Positions 45,736 through 55,145 of a stretch of 64,000 nucleotides of DNA are shown in pieces. Every line of letters begins with the position of its first letter. Within the stretch, counting starts at the first letter, position 1. The translations under genes and the position numbers were made by a program. Source of the DNA: Tuwongella immobilis (GTDB taxonomy: Bacteria > Planctomycetota > Planctomycetia > Gemmatales > Gemmataceae); the NCBI RefSeq assembly GCF_901538355.1, contig NZ_LR593887.1, forward strand, positions 4,626,920 through 4,690,919, read 5' to 3'. The notes beneath the pieces were generated by a model. That model was not told the DNA's origin. It was given only the letters and a program-made list of their open reading frames with translations, and did no database searches.

Positions 45736-48150
45736 ATGATCCGATCTTCTCGCCATCTGGGCATTCGCACCGCGTTCTGGGGATTGATGCTCGTGGGCAT
45801 GGTGCTGCTGGCCCTGCCCGATTCCGGTCGCGCCGATGTCGTGATTCTCAAAGACGGATTCACGCTGTACGGCAAAGTCGGCAAAGAGCAAACCAGCTAT
45901 GTCGATCCCGTTACCGGCGAATCGATTCTGATGGCCAAAGCCGGCGGGGTGAATTCGATCGACGATGGCTGCCGCGTGACCATTTTCTCGGTGCATACCA
46001 AGCAGATTGGCGAAGTGGATAACCCCGATTTGCGGGCGAATCTGGTGCAGTTCCGCACGGCGTTCAATCGGCGCTTGCGGCGGCTCTCCATGCCGCCCGA
46101 TGCCACCTTCAGCGACATTACCCCGTTCACCAAAGATTGGCGGCGCACGGTGAAGGCCCGGTTCAGCCGCGGGCATACCACCATCGACCAGCAAATCACC
46201 ATCATGACGCCGTATTCGGTGCGGATCGACTCGGCCTCGCATGAATGGGCCGCGAATTATCTCACGCAGGAACTCGGGCCGGAATTCATTCTGCCGCTCT
46301 TGAAGACGCACCCGGACTTGGCCGAACCGGATGGCAAAGCCAATCCCGAGAAGCGGATCAAGCTGTTTCGCTTCTTCTTGCAAGCAACTTGGTACGATTT
46401 GGCCCAAAAAGAGCTGGAACGCCTCGCCAAAGATGCCCCGGATGCCAAAGACCGCGTGGAAGAAGGCCAAAAGTTGCTCGCACAAGCAATCGCCGAACGC
46501 TACGTCGAGGAAATCGAAGCCGCGAAACTCGGCGGCCGGCACCGCGTGGCACAACAGCTCATCAACCAGCTTCCCGCCGAAAATGTCGAAAACAAGCTCC
46601 TGGTGCGCATCGCCAATCTGAAAGGCACCTACGAAACGAGCAAATCGCAACTCGAACAGTGCCAACGTCATCTGAGCGAACTCCCGCTCGCGGTCTCGGA
46701 ACCCAACGAACAATTTCTGGTGGGCGCGGCCAAGTCGATCCTGATGGAATTGCATCTCGACACGCTGGATCGGCTCGATTTGTTCCTCGCGTTGGCCGAT
46801 CAAGCGGAACGCGATCGCAAAGCGGGCAAATCGGTGATCCACCTGCCCGGCGAACTGCTGGCCGCCGCCGTGACTGGCTGGCTGCAAGGCAAGAACTCCA
46901 CCGAAACCAAGATTCCCGCCGCTCGCCGATTATGGCGTGGCCGCGATTTTCTGCTGGAATATCTGCGCACCGGCGACCGCCGATCCCGCGATCAATTATT
47001 GACCAGTTATCGTTCCCGAATGGATGCGCTGGCGTTCGATGAATTGGCTACGATGGTGCCGCTGCTGCCGCCGATTGATGCCGAACCACTCGCCGCCGAT
47101 GCCGTCCACACCCGCAAAACCGGCTCGCTTCCCGGTTGGAGCGAAGGGATCGAATATGCGTTGTACCTGCCCCCGGAATACTCCCCCGGTCGGGCCTACC
47201 CGCTGTTGATTGCCATGGCCCACGGGAGCGAACAACCCGATGCCATGATTACCCGATTCCGGTATCACGCCTCGAAATACGGCTACATTCTCGTGGCCCC
47301 GAAATGGACTCCCGGCTTGGGCGGCGGCTACGGATTCTCCGACGAAGAACAGCAATCCGTTCTCGGCGTGTTGCAGCATGTTCGCCGAATTGCCCAGGTC
47401 GATAGCGACCGCGTGTTCCTCACTGGTGTCGGGGAAGGTGGCACGCTCGCGCTCGATGTCGCCGCGTCGCACCCCGACCTGTTCGCCGGTGTCGCCCCGA
47501 TGCATCCTTCCATCGAATGGAATCGCATCATGGTCGAATACTGGCGCAACCTGCAATTGGTGCCGACCTATCTGGTGACGGGCAATTTCGGCAGCGATTC
47601 CGCCAAAGCCTTGCGTCGCATGATCGAAGAATGGATGCCTCGCGGCTACCCCGGCATGCACGTCATTTACAAAGGCCGCGCCGCGGAGTGGTTCCCCGCC
47701 GAGGTGCCGATTCTCTTCGATTGGATGAATCGCAAGAAGCGCGCCACGGCATTCCCCGAATGCGGCAAACCCGGCGAGGAATTTCGCGCGTTACGAACCG
47801 GAGATTCGCGGTTCTACTGGATTAGCAGCGACGAAATCAACGAGAAGCACACGCTGGACAATCTCCGCCCCAACGGCATTCCCAACCCGGCTCGCTTCTC
47901 CGGCAAGGCGGTGCTGGGTGCCAATCAAATCAACGTCACCGCGTTCGGCGTCAAGCAAGTCACCGTTTGGCTCAGCCGCGAAATGATCGACCTGACCAAG
48001 CCAATCACCATTCGCGTCAATGGCCGACTCACCTGGAACAACGGCAACAAACCGGTGCAGCCCGATTTGCAGGTCATGCTCGAAGATTTGTACAAACGCG
48101 GTGATCGCCAGCGGACCTACATCGCACGGGTGGATTTCGATAAACCGTGA
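45736..48150 (+). CDS. Large exported protein with degenerate alpha/beta-hydrolase domain
   Basis: About 804 aa; signal peptide after MIRSSRHLGIRTAFWGLMLVG; GAGG about nine bases upstream of the ATG. The N-terminal half is helical and charged (SHEWAANYLTQELGPEFILPLLKTH, EKRIKLFRFFLQATWYDLAQKELERLAKDA). The C-terminal half resembles a PHB-depolymerase/esterase-like hydrolase (YPLLIAMAHGSEQPDAM, YILVAPKW, VDSDRVFLTGVGEGGTLALDVAASHPDLFAGVAPMHP). The nucleophile-elbow Ser of GxSxG is replaced by Gly566 (GVGEG), and the usual catalytic-His region reads YKGRAAEWFPAE with no His. It is likely a non-catalytic hydrolase-fold protein. A hairpin follows its stop. Confidence 0.8.
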   Translation: MIRSSRHLGIRTAFWGLMLVGMVLLALPDSGRADVVILKDGFTLYGKVGKEQTSYVDPVTGESILMAKAGGVNSIDDGCRVTIFSVHTKQIGEVDNPDLRANLVQFRTAFNRRLRRLSMPPDATFSDITPFTKDWRRTVKARFSRGHTTIDQQITIMTPYSVRIDSASHEWAANYLTQELGPEFILPLLKTHPDLAEPDGKANPEKRIKLFRFFLQATWYDLAQKELERLAKDAPDAKDRVEEGQKLLAQAIAERYVEEIEAAKLGGRHRVAQQLINQLPAENVENKLLVRIANLKGTYETSKSQLEQCQRHLSELPLAVSEPNEQFLVGAAKSILMELHLDTLDRLDLFLALADQAERDRKAGKSVIHLPGELLAAAVTGWLQGKNSTETKIPAARRLWRGRDFLLEYLRTGDRRSRDQLLTSYRSRMDALAFDELATMVPLLPPIDAEPLAADAVHTRKTGSLPGWSEGIEYALYLPPEYSPGRAYPLLIAMAHGSEQPDAMITRFRYHASKYGYILVAPKWTPGLGGGYGFSDEEQQSVLGVLQHVRRIAQVDSDRVFLTGVGEGGTLALDVAASHPDLFAGVAPMHPSIEWNRIMVEYWRNLQLVPTYLVTGNFGSDSAKALRRMIEEWMPRGYPGMHVIYKGRAAEWFPAEVPILFDWMNRKKRATAFPECGKPGEEFRALRTGDSRFYWISSDEINEKHTLDNLRPNGIPNPARFSGKAVLGANQINVTAFGVKQVTVWLSREMIDLTKPITIRVNGRLTWNNGNKPVQPDLQVMLEDLYKRGDRQRTYIARVDFDKP

Positions 48151-48196
48151 TTTTTCGGCAATAATTCGCATTTGGAAACGAATCTGCTGCTAGCGA

Positions 48197-48231
48197 CTTG
48201 CATCGTGCGTGAGCATGCGCCACGATGCAAG
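48197..48231 (+). terminator. Perfect 11-bp inverted repeat before the vWA operon
   Basis: CTTGCATCGTG (48197-48207) pairs perfectly with CACGATGCAAG (48221-48231) around a 13-base loop. It sits midway between the stop of the hydrolase-like gene and the first vWA start. It could end the upstream transcript; no U-run is present. Confidence 0.55.
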
Positions 48232-48262
48232 AAGTTCCTTCGAGACGCAGGAGATTCGCACC

Positions 48263-49213
48263 ATGACTCAACTCGCTCGCCCGGTTGAACCATTCGGGGA
48301 AGTCAACGTCTTTCGGGAAACCGATGGACGGCTCCGCGTCGTCGCCACCGTCCTGATGGAACCCGACATCGAAGGCGCAAAAGCCGGACTCGCCCTCGAC
48401 GCATCCGCTTCCATGAAAAAGATTTACGGCGCCAATGCGCCAGTCTCGCCGCTGTTCGCCAAAGCCGCCGGTGTCACCAACATCGTCGAACCCGTCGCCC
48501 GCACCATGGCCAGTTATCTGGCCCGATTCGCCTCCAGCGGCCGCGTCACACTCGCCTACTGGGCGTGCGATTCGGATGGAAGCAAGGTCGAACCGATCGG
48601 CGAATTCAATGACGATCAAACTCAAACGATCGACATTCGCGGCCCGCGCAAATTCCCCTGGGGCCGCAATACCCGACTCTTGCCGCCGGTCAAATACTTC
48701 ATCGAACAGGTGTTCGTCAATTGTCCCTGGGCGATTGGTGTCTTCGTGACCGATGGCGAAATTGCAGACTTGGCCGAGGTCAAAGCCTACTCGCTCGATT
48801 TCGCCAAAGCGATTGCCAAAGGCGACCGCTCATTCGTGAAGTTGGTGCTGCTAGGGGTGGGCGAAGAAGTCCGCCAGTCCCAATTGGCGGAACTCGACGA
48901 CATGTTCGATGGCAGCGATTTACGCGATCCCAAAGGCGAACCGATCGACCTGTGGGATCATAAACTGGTCAGCGAAATGAAATCGCTCACCGAAATTTTC
49001 GCCGAGGTCATCAGCGAGCATGTCATTCTCGCCGAATCGGGACAGGTGTTGGATCATCGGCATCAGGTGGTCCACCACTACACCGACGGCGTGCCCGGGC
49101 GATTGGAATTTTTCCTGCCCGGCGATGCCACCGAATTCACGCTGAAATTACCGCATCTGGCGATTGTGCAAGACCTTACCGAAGGGCTGTCCCAAATCGG
49201 AACCGGAGACTAA
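48263..49213 (+). CDS. von Willebrand factor A domain protein (first of tandem pair)
   Basis: 316 aa; AGGAG about nine bases before the ATG. A single vWA domain fills most of the protein: the MIDAS motif D46-A-S48-A-S50 in GLALDASASMKK, a middle threonine region (SGRVTLAYWACD) and the MIDAS Asp in GVFVTDGEI. After the domain come WDHKLVSEMKSLTEIFAEVISEHVI and a C-terminal segment. No signal peptide or membrane helix. It is clearly related to the next gene (shared GEVN near the start, YWAC, TDG and the WDHK...SL.EIFAEV block), so the two arose by duplication. The metal-dependent ligand is unknown. Confidence 0.85.
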   Translation: MTQLARPVEPFGEVNVFRETDGRLRVVATVLMEPDIEGAKAGLALDASASMKKIYGANAPVSPLFAKAAGVTNIVEPVARTMASYLARFASSGRVTLAYWACDSDGSKVEPIGEFNDDQTQTIDIRGPRKFPWGRNTRLLPPVKYFIEQVFVNCPWAIGVFVTDGEIADLAEVKAYSLDFAKAIAKGDRSFVKLVLLGVGEEVRQSQLAELDDMFDGSDLRDPKGEPIDLWDHKLVSEMKSLTEIFAEVISEHVILAESGQVLDHRHQVVHHYTDGVPGRLEFFLPGDATEFTLKLPHLAIVQDLTEGLSQIGTGD

Positions 49214-49216
49214 CCC

Positions 49217-50248
49217 ATGGCCGAGAGCAGCCGACAACTTCCCAGCAATATGGTGGCCCGCGAGTTTGGCGAAGTCAACATTCGCCCCGTGGGCACCCAG
49301 TTGGAAGTGACCTTCACCATTGCCATGGAACCGCAAGGGGTCGATGCCGAAGGGTGGCAAACCGGCGTTGCATTGGATGCCAGCGGCTCCATGCGCGAAT
49401 GGTTCGGGCAATCGCTGAAGGGGAGTTTCCCCCCTGAGGCGCTGGCGGAATACCGTCAAAAAGGCTGGGTCTACACCAAAAACGACGATGGTCGATCGAT
49501 CACCATGGCCCGCCCCGAAGCCTACGAAGATGGCTTGCGACGTGGCTATCTGAAGAACAGCGAAAACATCATTCAACCGTTAGCCCGTGAATTCATCGGC
49601 TACCTCGCCGAGAATCTCGATGCCGACGGCGGAACCACGGTCATCTACTGGGCCTGTGGCAACGGCGGAGCCACCGAAGTTTTGGGCGATTTCACCGCAC
49701 AACAATGCCGCGAATTAGTCTTGGAAGGCCCAAAATCGGTGAAATTCGGAGATGGCACACAGCTATTACCCGCGTTAAAATACTTCGTCGAGCGATTCAG
49801 CGACGCCGCCCGTGGCATGTATCTGTTCCTGACCGATGGCCGACTCGATGACCTCGACGCCATCAAACGCTACACTCGCGAGTTGGCCCAAGCCATTGCC
49901 AACGGGAACCGAAACCCGGTGAAGTGTGTCCTGGTTGGTGTCGGCAGCGAAATCGACGCCAGCCAAATGGAACAACTCGACGATCTGGACACCGGAACGG
50001 ATGTCGATATTTGGGACCACAAAATCGCTCAGGAAATGCGCTCGCTGGTCGAGATTTTTGCCGAAGTCGTCGATGAAAATCAACTGGTCGCACCCATGGG
50101 CCGAATCTTCGATTCCATGGGCAAACAGGTGAAGAATTTCCCCGACGGCCTGCCCGCGAAAGTGACCTTCACCATGCCGCGAGGCTCGCAATTCTTTGAA
50201 TTGGAAGTCGGCGGCGAACGGATTCGGCAATCGGTCGTGATGCTTTAA
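49217..50248 (+). CDS. von Willebrand factor A domain protein (second of tandem pair)
   Basis: 343 aa, starting four bases after the first vWA gene. The MIDAS motif is D54-A-S56-G-S58 in GVALDASGSMRE; the second and third MIDAS positions lie near GGTTVIYWACGNG and YLFLTDGRL. Compared with its neighbour it has an extra loop of about 35 residues (PEALAEYRQKGWVYTKNDDG) and a beta-rich C-terminal extension (LPAKVTFTMPRGSQFFELEVGG). It is cytosolic by sequence. It resembles vWA proteins found in stress or chaperone-like modules, but I cannot name a specific family. Confidence 0.85.
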   Translation: MAESSRQLPSNMVAREFGEVNIRPVGTQLEVTFTIAMEPQGVDAEGWQTGVALDASGSMREWFGQSLKGSFPPEALAEYRQKGWVYTKNDDGRSITMARPEAYEDGLRRGYLKNSENIIQPLAREFIGYLAENLDADGGTTVIYWACGNGGATEVLGDFTAQQCRELVLEGPKSVKFGDGTQLLPALKYFVERFSDAARGMYLFLTDGRLDDLDAIKRYTRELAQAIANGNRNPVKCVLVGVGSEIDASQMEQLDDLDTGTDVDIWDHKIAQEMRSLVEIFAEVVDENQLVAPMGRIFDSMGKQVKNFPDGLPAKVTFTMPRGSQFFELEVGGERIRQSVVML

Positions 50249-50275
50249 GCGACTCCACCTCCAAGGGGGTTCGGT

Positions 50276-51889
50276 ATGCGCCTGCTCAAACAACTGTCGG
50301 TGCTGGCAATCCACCAAGTGTTGGGGGATCGGGCCGAGTCGTTGATTGATTTTGTGCGGGACCGCACCAACGACCCTTCGCAGCGATTCGTTCGCATCCT
50401 CATCGATGCGAATGATCGCGCCTGGAAAGCGCTGGAAGTCGCCCTGGCCGGCGATTCCTGGTGGACACGCTGCAAAGAACGACTCAGCGGGCCGGAATTG
50501 CTCGAATTTCGCAAGCAAGTCGAGGCATTTCTTGCCGCCGATCTGGTGCCCGATGGCAAAGGCCGCGATCCGCAATTTCGCCAGCGCTGCCTCGTCGAAT
50601 TGCGAGCCGCCCGCAAAGCCAACCACCTACCCGGCGAACTGCCGCTGCACGCCGACGAAGTCGCCCAAGACGCCGGCGCATTCATTCGCTATACCGCCCC
50701 GCAGCGCGTTGTCGAAGCCGAACTCGCACAATTGAGCCAAATCGGTGACGGCCTCCGCGTTCAGGGCTATCCGAATCTCGGCGAGTTCGTCAACTTGCGA
50801 CCGCTGGAAGGCTTGCCGCTGTTGCTGATTGCCGTGCGCTATTTCTTTCGCCGCGAAGTCGAGCGCGACCCGCGATTGAGTCAGCAATTCGTGCTGGATC
50901 GCATCGAAACCATGGCCAGCGAACAGGCACTGGCCTTCGACCGACTCAACACCGCGCTGCGCGAGCATTCCGACAAGTTGGAATCGCTGCTGGATACGCT
51001 GCTGGACAAACTCGATGCAACCGCCGCCGTCGTCGATTCGACACACCGCGAAGTGTTGAATACGCAAACGCAATTGCAATCGATCCACCGCGAATCATCG
51101 GCCCAACACGCGGAAACCGTTCGCCTGCAACACGAATCGTCGGCCCAACTTGCGACGCTACAAGCACAGATTCAGACGCTCACCGCCTGGATCAGCGAAC
51201 ATCTCGCCAGAACCGCCGCCGCTCCCACAATCACACCGGCTGCGCCGACCGCGCCCCAACTGGTGGCCCCGACCATCGTCGCACCAACGCCGATGCCGCA
51301 GCCGACACCGATTTCGGCAATCGGAACGCTTCCCACACCCGTTGCCGCGCCGCGACCCAGTTCACCGGCCCGTTCCAGCGTCGGCCCCGCGTTCGCCAGT
51401 TCCACACCCGCACCCGCTCACACATCGGCTCGGCCCAACGGGTCAACCACGCCCGTGGAATCGACCACGATCGCGCCAGTTGCCGCCGAGTCAACCGCCG
51501 CCGCCGATTTGGAAACGGAGTTGGCTGCCGCTCGGGCCGTGTTGGATCAATGCCTGGCGATTCCCGCCGACCAACGGCACGCCAATCCCGCCTTGGAACA
51601 AGCCGTCGCCCAGCTTCAAGGCAGCATCTCGACCTTCGATCGCAAGACCGGCATGCGACGCAACGTCATGCCCAATCACCTGTTCATGCCGCCGAAATCG
51701 ACTGCGAGTGCGACTCCGCCCGAGTCCGTCTCCCCGTCGCCGACCTCGTCGCCATCGCCCGCCGAATCGCAAGCGATGCCCTCCGCCGCGCCGCAGTCGA
51801 ATGCCGCGCCGGCGAATGCCGATGGTGCCCCCGGCCCGGATATGGTCCGCACGCCATTCGGGTGGATGCCTCGTTCCAAGCGAAAATAA
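50276..51889 (+). CDS. Coiled-coil protein with long Pro/Ala-rich linkers, partner of the vWA pair
   Basis: 537 aa; AAGGGGG seven bases before the ATG, 27 bp after the second vWA gene. Residues 1-205 are an ordered, mostly helical, Arg-rich domain (LGDRAESLIDFVRDRTNDPSQRFVRILIDANDRAWKALEVAL) that I do not recognise. Residues about 205-310 form a coiled coil (LESLLDTLLDKLDATAAVVDSTHREVLNTQTQLQS). The remainder is Pro/Ala/Ser/Thr-rich with one helical segment near 410-450 (AARAVLDQCLAIPADQRHANPAL), and it ends TPFGWMPRSKRK. No signal or membrane helix. It is likely an oligomerising partner or scaffold for the vWA proteins. Confidence 0.7.
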   Translation: MRLLKQLSVLAIHQVLGDRAESLIDFVRDRTNDPSQRFVRILIDANDRAWKALEVALAGDSWWTRCKERLSGPELLEFRKQVEAFLAADLVPDGKGRDPQFRQRCLVELRAARKANHLPGELPLHADEVAQDAGAFIRYTAPQRVVEAELAQLSQIGDGLRVQGYPNLGEFVNLRPLEGLPLLLIAVRYFFRREVERDPRLSQQFVLDRIETMASEQALAFDRLNTALREHSDKLESLLDTLLDKLDATAAVVDSTHREVLNTQTQLQSIHRESSAQHAETVRLQHESSAQLATLQAQIQTLTAWISEHLARTAAAPTITPAAPTAPQLVAPTIVAPTPMPQPTPISAIGTLPTPVAAPRPSSPARSSVGPAFASSTPAPAHTSARPNGSTTPVESTTIAPVAAESTAAADLETELAAARAVLDQCLAIPADQRHANPALEQAVAQLQGSISTFDRKTGMRRNVMPNHLFMPPKSTASATPPESVSPSPTSSPSPAESQAMPSAAPQSNAAPANADGAPGPDMVRTPFGWMPRSKRK

Positions 51890-51994
51890 TCATCAGGCTT
51901 GACGGTCGAATGGTCGATTCGCTGGTGGGATGCCATCTTCGGATGCGTCCCACGGTGGAGATGGCACAGATTTGGCGGTGATGAAATGCAGCAA

Positions 51995-52023
51995 GCCCGA
52001 CATTCCGCATGGGAATATCGGGC
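51995..52023. terminator. Hairpin between the coiled-coil gene and tRNA-His
   Basis: GCCCGA (51995-52000) pairs with TCGGGC (52018-52023) and ATTCC (52002-52006) with GGAAT (52012-52016), separated by one C-A mismatch. It lies 14 bp beyond the 3' end of tRNA-His on the minus strand and is a plausible tRNA terminator despite the absence of a U-run. Confidence 0.5.
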
Positions 52024-52036
52024 ATGTTGATTGATG

Positions 52037-52111
52037 GGTGAATGACGGGATTTGAACCCGCGACCCCCAGAGCCACAATCTGGTGCTCTAACCAGCTGAG
52101 CTACATCCACC
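52037..52111 (-). tRNA. tRNA-His (GTG anticodon)
   Basis: Read on the minus strand, the sequence folds as a complete cloverleaf: acceptor stem GTGGATG with CATTCAC, D arm GCTC...GAGC, anticodon stem CCAGA/TCTGG with loop TTGTGGC (anticodon GTG), and T arm GCGGG-TTCAAAT-CCCGT. The extra G at 52111 is the genome-encoded G(-1) required by HisRS, opposite C73 at 52037. The terminal CCA is not fully encoded. Confidence 0.97.
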
Positions 52112-52121
52112 GTCTGCAATC

Positions 52122-52150
52122 AATATATCGCGTGTTGTCGGGGTTGACAA
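52122..52150 (-). promoter_or_regulatory. Promoter of tRNA-His
   Basis: On the minus strand TTGTCA (52150-52145) and TATATT (52127-52122) are separated by exactly 17 bp, five of six matches each. The predicted start is about four bases before the mature tRNA 5' end at 52111. Confidence 0.7.
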
Positions 52151-52244
52151 GTCCCGGAATCCGACTGGAATCGAAATTCGCGGGCATTCTTGCGCTGGCC
52201 CGCTACACTAGCAGCAAACCACCCGCCTTGCCAGGAGCTGCCGC

Positions 52245-53630
52245 ATGCCCTCGACCGACATCTGCGTCCGCGAAATTCTCACGCAGTTCGAAGACTACCG
52301 CTATCGCACCCCCATCAAGTTCGGCGGCATCGCCATCGACCGCGCGACGATTTTGAATGTCACCGTCACCGTCGAAGATCGCAACGGCAAGCGGGGCTTG
52401 GGCTTCGGCTCGATGCCGCTGGGCAATGTCTGGTCGTTCCCCTCGCGCAAACTCACCTACGATCAAACGCTCGCCGCCATGAAAGCGGTGATCGATCGCA
52501 TCGCGTTCTGCACGCTGGAACCGCACGAATTCGGCCACCCGATCGATCTCAACCACGAACTCGAACCGCGCTATCTGGCGGATGCGGACGCGCTGTCGCA
52601 ATCGCTGGAATTGGCCGATCCGATTCCCAAGCTCTGCACGCTCGTCTGTGCGTCGGCATTTGATGCGGCCATTCACGACGCCTTCGGCAAACTGGTGGGC
52701 AAGAATTGCTATGCGACGCTGACGCCGGAGTTTTTGCCGCACGATGTCGGGCATTATCTCGGCTCGGAATTTGCGGGCGACCGCCTGGAATCGCACATCA
52801 CCACCGACCCCAAGCCGGTCATGCCGCTGTATCACTTGGTCGGTGCGCTCGATCCGCTGACGCCGGGCGAACTCATCTCGCCGATTGGCGATGGGCTGCC
52901 GGAGACGCTCGGCGATTGGATTCGCACCGATGGTCTCACGCACCTCAAAATCAAACTCAATGGCGATGACCTGGCGTGGGATGTCTCGCGGGTGCTGGCC
53001 GTGGACCGTGTCGCGGCGGAAGTGCAAGCCCAGCGAGGAGTTACCGCGTGGGTCTACTCGCTCGATTTCAATGAACGCTGTCAGAATGTCGACTATTTGC
53101 TCGCCTTTTTGCGACAACTGCGCGAGCAATCCCCCGCCGGATTCGATCGCGTGCAGTATGTCGAACAGCCGACCGCACGGGATCTCAAGGCCAATCCCGA
53201 AAATCGCATGCACGAGGCGGCCAAACTCAAGCCGGTGGTCATCGACGAATCATTGAACGATCTGGAGAGTCTACAACTGGCCCGCGAGATGGGCTACACC
53301 GGGGCCGCGTTGAAAGCCTGCAAGGGACAATCGCAATCGCTGCTGATGGCGGCGGCGATTCGCAAATACGGGATGTTTCTTTGCGTGCAGGATCTCACCT
53401 GTCCGGGTGCCTCGCTGATTCACTCGGCGGGTCTGGCAGCGCATGTCAAGGGTGTGGCCGCCATCGAATCGAACGCCCGTCAGTACATGCCCGCCGCAAA
53501 TGAGCCGTGGGCGACCAACTTCCCGGGCATCTTCCGCATTCACGATGGCACCATGGCCACCGCATGCCTGAATGGGCTGGGCCTGGGTGCGGTCGGCGCC
53601 AATGCACAACCGCCCCGACTCGACGGATGA
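52245..53630 (+). CDS. Enolase-superfamily enzyme (mandelate racemase/muconate-lactonising type)
   Basis: 461 aa; AGGAG eight bases before the ATG. The catalytic barrel shows the superfamily ladder in order: the KxK pair in [10 protein letters not shown], metal ligands in [13 protein letters not shown] and VIDESLN, and the final Lys in [11 protein letters not shown]. It starts a proton-abstraction reaction on a carboxylate substrate (lactonisation, racemisation, dehydration or dipeptide epimerisation). The protein is longer than most family members (extended N-terminal capping domain). Substrate unknown. It is convergent with the MFS gene. Confidence 0.85.
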   Translation: MPSTDICVREILTQFEDYRYRTPIKFGGIAIDRATILNVTVTVEDRNGKRGLGFGSMPLGNVWSFPSRKLTYDQTLAAMKAVIDRIAFCTLEPHEFGHPIDLNHELEPRYLADADALSQSLELADPIPKLCTLVCASAFDAAIHDAFGKLVGKNCYATLTPEFLPHDVGHYLGSEFAGDRLESHITTDPKPVMPLYHLVGALDPLTPGELISPIGDGLPETLGDWIRTDGLTHLKIKLNGDDLAWDVSRVLAVDRVAAEVQAQRGVTAWVYSLDFNERCQNVDYLLAFLRQLREQSPAGFDRVQYVEQPTARDLKANPENRMHEAAKLKPVVIDESLNDLESLQLAREMGYTGAALKACKGQSQSLLMAAAIRKYGMFLCVQDLTCPGASLIHSAGLAAHVKGVAAIESNARQYMPAANEPWATNFPGIFRIHDGTMATACLNGLGLGAVGANAQPPRLDG

Positions 53631-53658
53631 CCGATCGACGCCGCGGATTCACGCAATA

Positions 53659-53691
53659 GCCCCAACCGCTTCATCCGAAACGAGTTGGGGC
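53659..53691. terminator. Hairpin between enolase-superfamily and MFS genes
   Basis: GCCCCAAC (53659-53666) pairs perfectly with GTTGGGGC (53684-53691) around a 17-base loop, between two convergent gene ends. It could act for both strands. Confidence 0.5.
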
Positions 53692-53722
53692 CACGCGAGA
53701 TGCAAATGCCAAGGCTGCGAGA

Positions 53723-55009
53723 TTATTCCGGCATCGGTTTGCCGCGAGTCTCGGGGGCGATCCAAATGACGACCAATCCGACGAGATAAATCAGGCTCAT
53801 CGTGGCGCCGGCCATGGCAAAATTCCCGGCAAAGATCCCATCTTTCGACATCAATGCACCGGTGGTTAATGCACCGCCGGCGGCAATCAATCGCCCGCAG
53901 TTGAAGCAGAACCCTTGGCCGGTAGCCCGCAATCGAGTCGGGAACAGTTCCGGCAGATATAACGGCAGCCAACCGTAGAACGACGCCGTCGTCAGCCCGG
54001 CGAGAAACACCATGCCAAAGAACGGCAGACCAACTTCGCTCACGCCGTTGAATCCACGAAATAACGTCTGGCAGACAATCAGCGAGAGAATGCACATCAC
54101 CGCGTAGCCCAATCGACGCGAGCGATCGGCCCCTAAAACGGCCGCACCGATACAGCCGCAGGCCGCACCGATTCCGGAGCAGATCTGCGCGATATAGCCG
54201 TCCATTGGTCGGCCCGAAATCGAATTTGTCCAGGGCACAATCCACTGGATGCTGGCCCAAGTCGCCACCAGAGCGACCGCCCCCAACAGTGCCCCGGGAA
54301 TCGTCCGCTGCCACAATCCGGGGGCAAAAATCGCCACCAGCGACGGCTTCGGCCCGCTGGCCTGGGCATGCTTCCACTGTTCCGATTCCGGCACGAAGAA
54401 TCGAATGATGAACGTCAACAGCGCGGGGAATGCCGAGACGCCGAGAATCCACCGCCAGCCACCTTCACCGATCGGGAAGCCACCGGTTTCGAGCGACATG
54501 GCGACCAATGAGGTCAGCACATAGCCGACATTTCCCGCCGCCCCGATCAATCCCGCGAGCCACGGTCGCGCGTGCGCCGGCCAGGATTCCATGACCAGAG
54601 CGACCCCCAACGCCCACTCGCCGCCCATGCCCAACGCCGAGATGAATCGGAACCCCGCGAGTTGCCACGGTGATTGGGCAAACCCGCACACGCCGGTGAA
54701 AATGGCGTAGGTGAGCACGGCGAACATCATCGCCCGCACCCGACCGACACGATCCCCCAACCAGCCGAATCCCCAGCCGCCAAATGCCGCCCCCACCAGA
54801 AAGGCCGCGGTAATCCAGGCATTCCATGGCCCGACAGCGGCATCGACTTCTGCTTTCGGCGTATCGGGCGAGAATCCGAGTAGATCGACCAACGCCGGTC
54901 GGGCCACCAGTGGGAAAATCCCCATTTCGTAGCCATCGAACATCCAGCCCAGCAATGCGGCGGTTAATGCCATCCATTGGGCGCGGGTTGCACCGTGATA
55001 CCATGCCAT
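53723..55009 (-). CDS. MFS transporter (aromatic acid/sugar H+ symporter-like)
   Basis: 428 aa with about 12 hydrophobic helices. Motif A is seen between helices 2 and 3 (GWGFGWLGDRVGRVRAM), and the region GFRFISALGMGGEWALGVALVMESWPAHAR is typical of the AAHS/sugar-porter branch. The N-terminus WMALTAALLGWMFDGYEMGIFPLVARPAL matches the aromatic-acid symporter start. It should import an organic acid or similar solute. An adjacent convergent enolase-superfamily enzyme acting on carboxylates would fit a shared catabolic substrate, but that link is inference. Confidence 0.9.
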   Translation of the reverse strand: MAWYHGATRAQWMALTAALLGWMFDGYEMGIFPLVARPALVDLLGFSPDTPKAEVDAAVGPWNAWITAAFLVGAAFGGWGFGWLGDRVGRVRAMMFAVLTYAIFTGVCGFAQSPWQLAGFRFISALGMGGEWALGVALVMESWPAHARPWLAGLIGAAGNVGYVLTSLVAMSLETGGFPIGEGGWRWILGVSAFPALLTFIIRFFVPESEQWKHAQASGPKPSLVAIFAPGLWQRTIPGALLGAVALVATWASIQWIVPWTNSISGRPMDGYIAQICSGIGAACGCIGAAVLGADRSRRLGYAVMCILSLIVCQTLFRGFNGVSEVGLPFFGMVFLAGLTTASFYGWLPLYLPELFPTRLRATGQGFCFNCGRLIAAGGALTTGALMSKDGIFAGNFAMAGATMSLIYLVGLVVIWIAPETRGKPMPE

Positions 55010-55145
55010 CTGTGTGATCCCATCTCAGGCGTGCGATAATGCAACGATCCCCGGCAGGCTGCCGAGTATACCCCGCCCAACGCGCGATCCCTAGCATGAT
55101 TTCCCGAACGCCGCGCGGAATGCAATTTCCGGGCCGCACCACGAC

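Noticed and set aside
48263-50248. A tellurite-resistance (ter) operon.
   Set aside because: Only vWA domains are present; no TerD, TerC or TerB genes are in the window.
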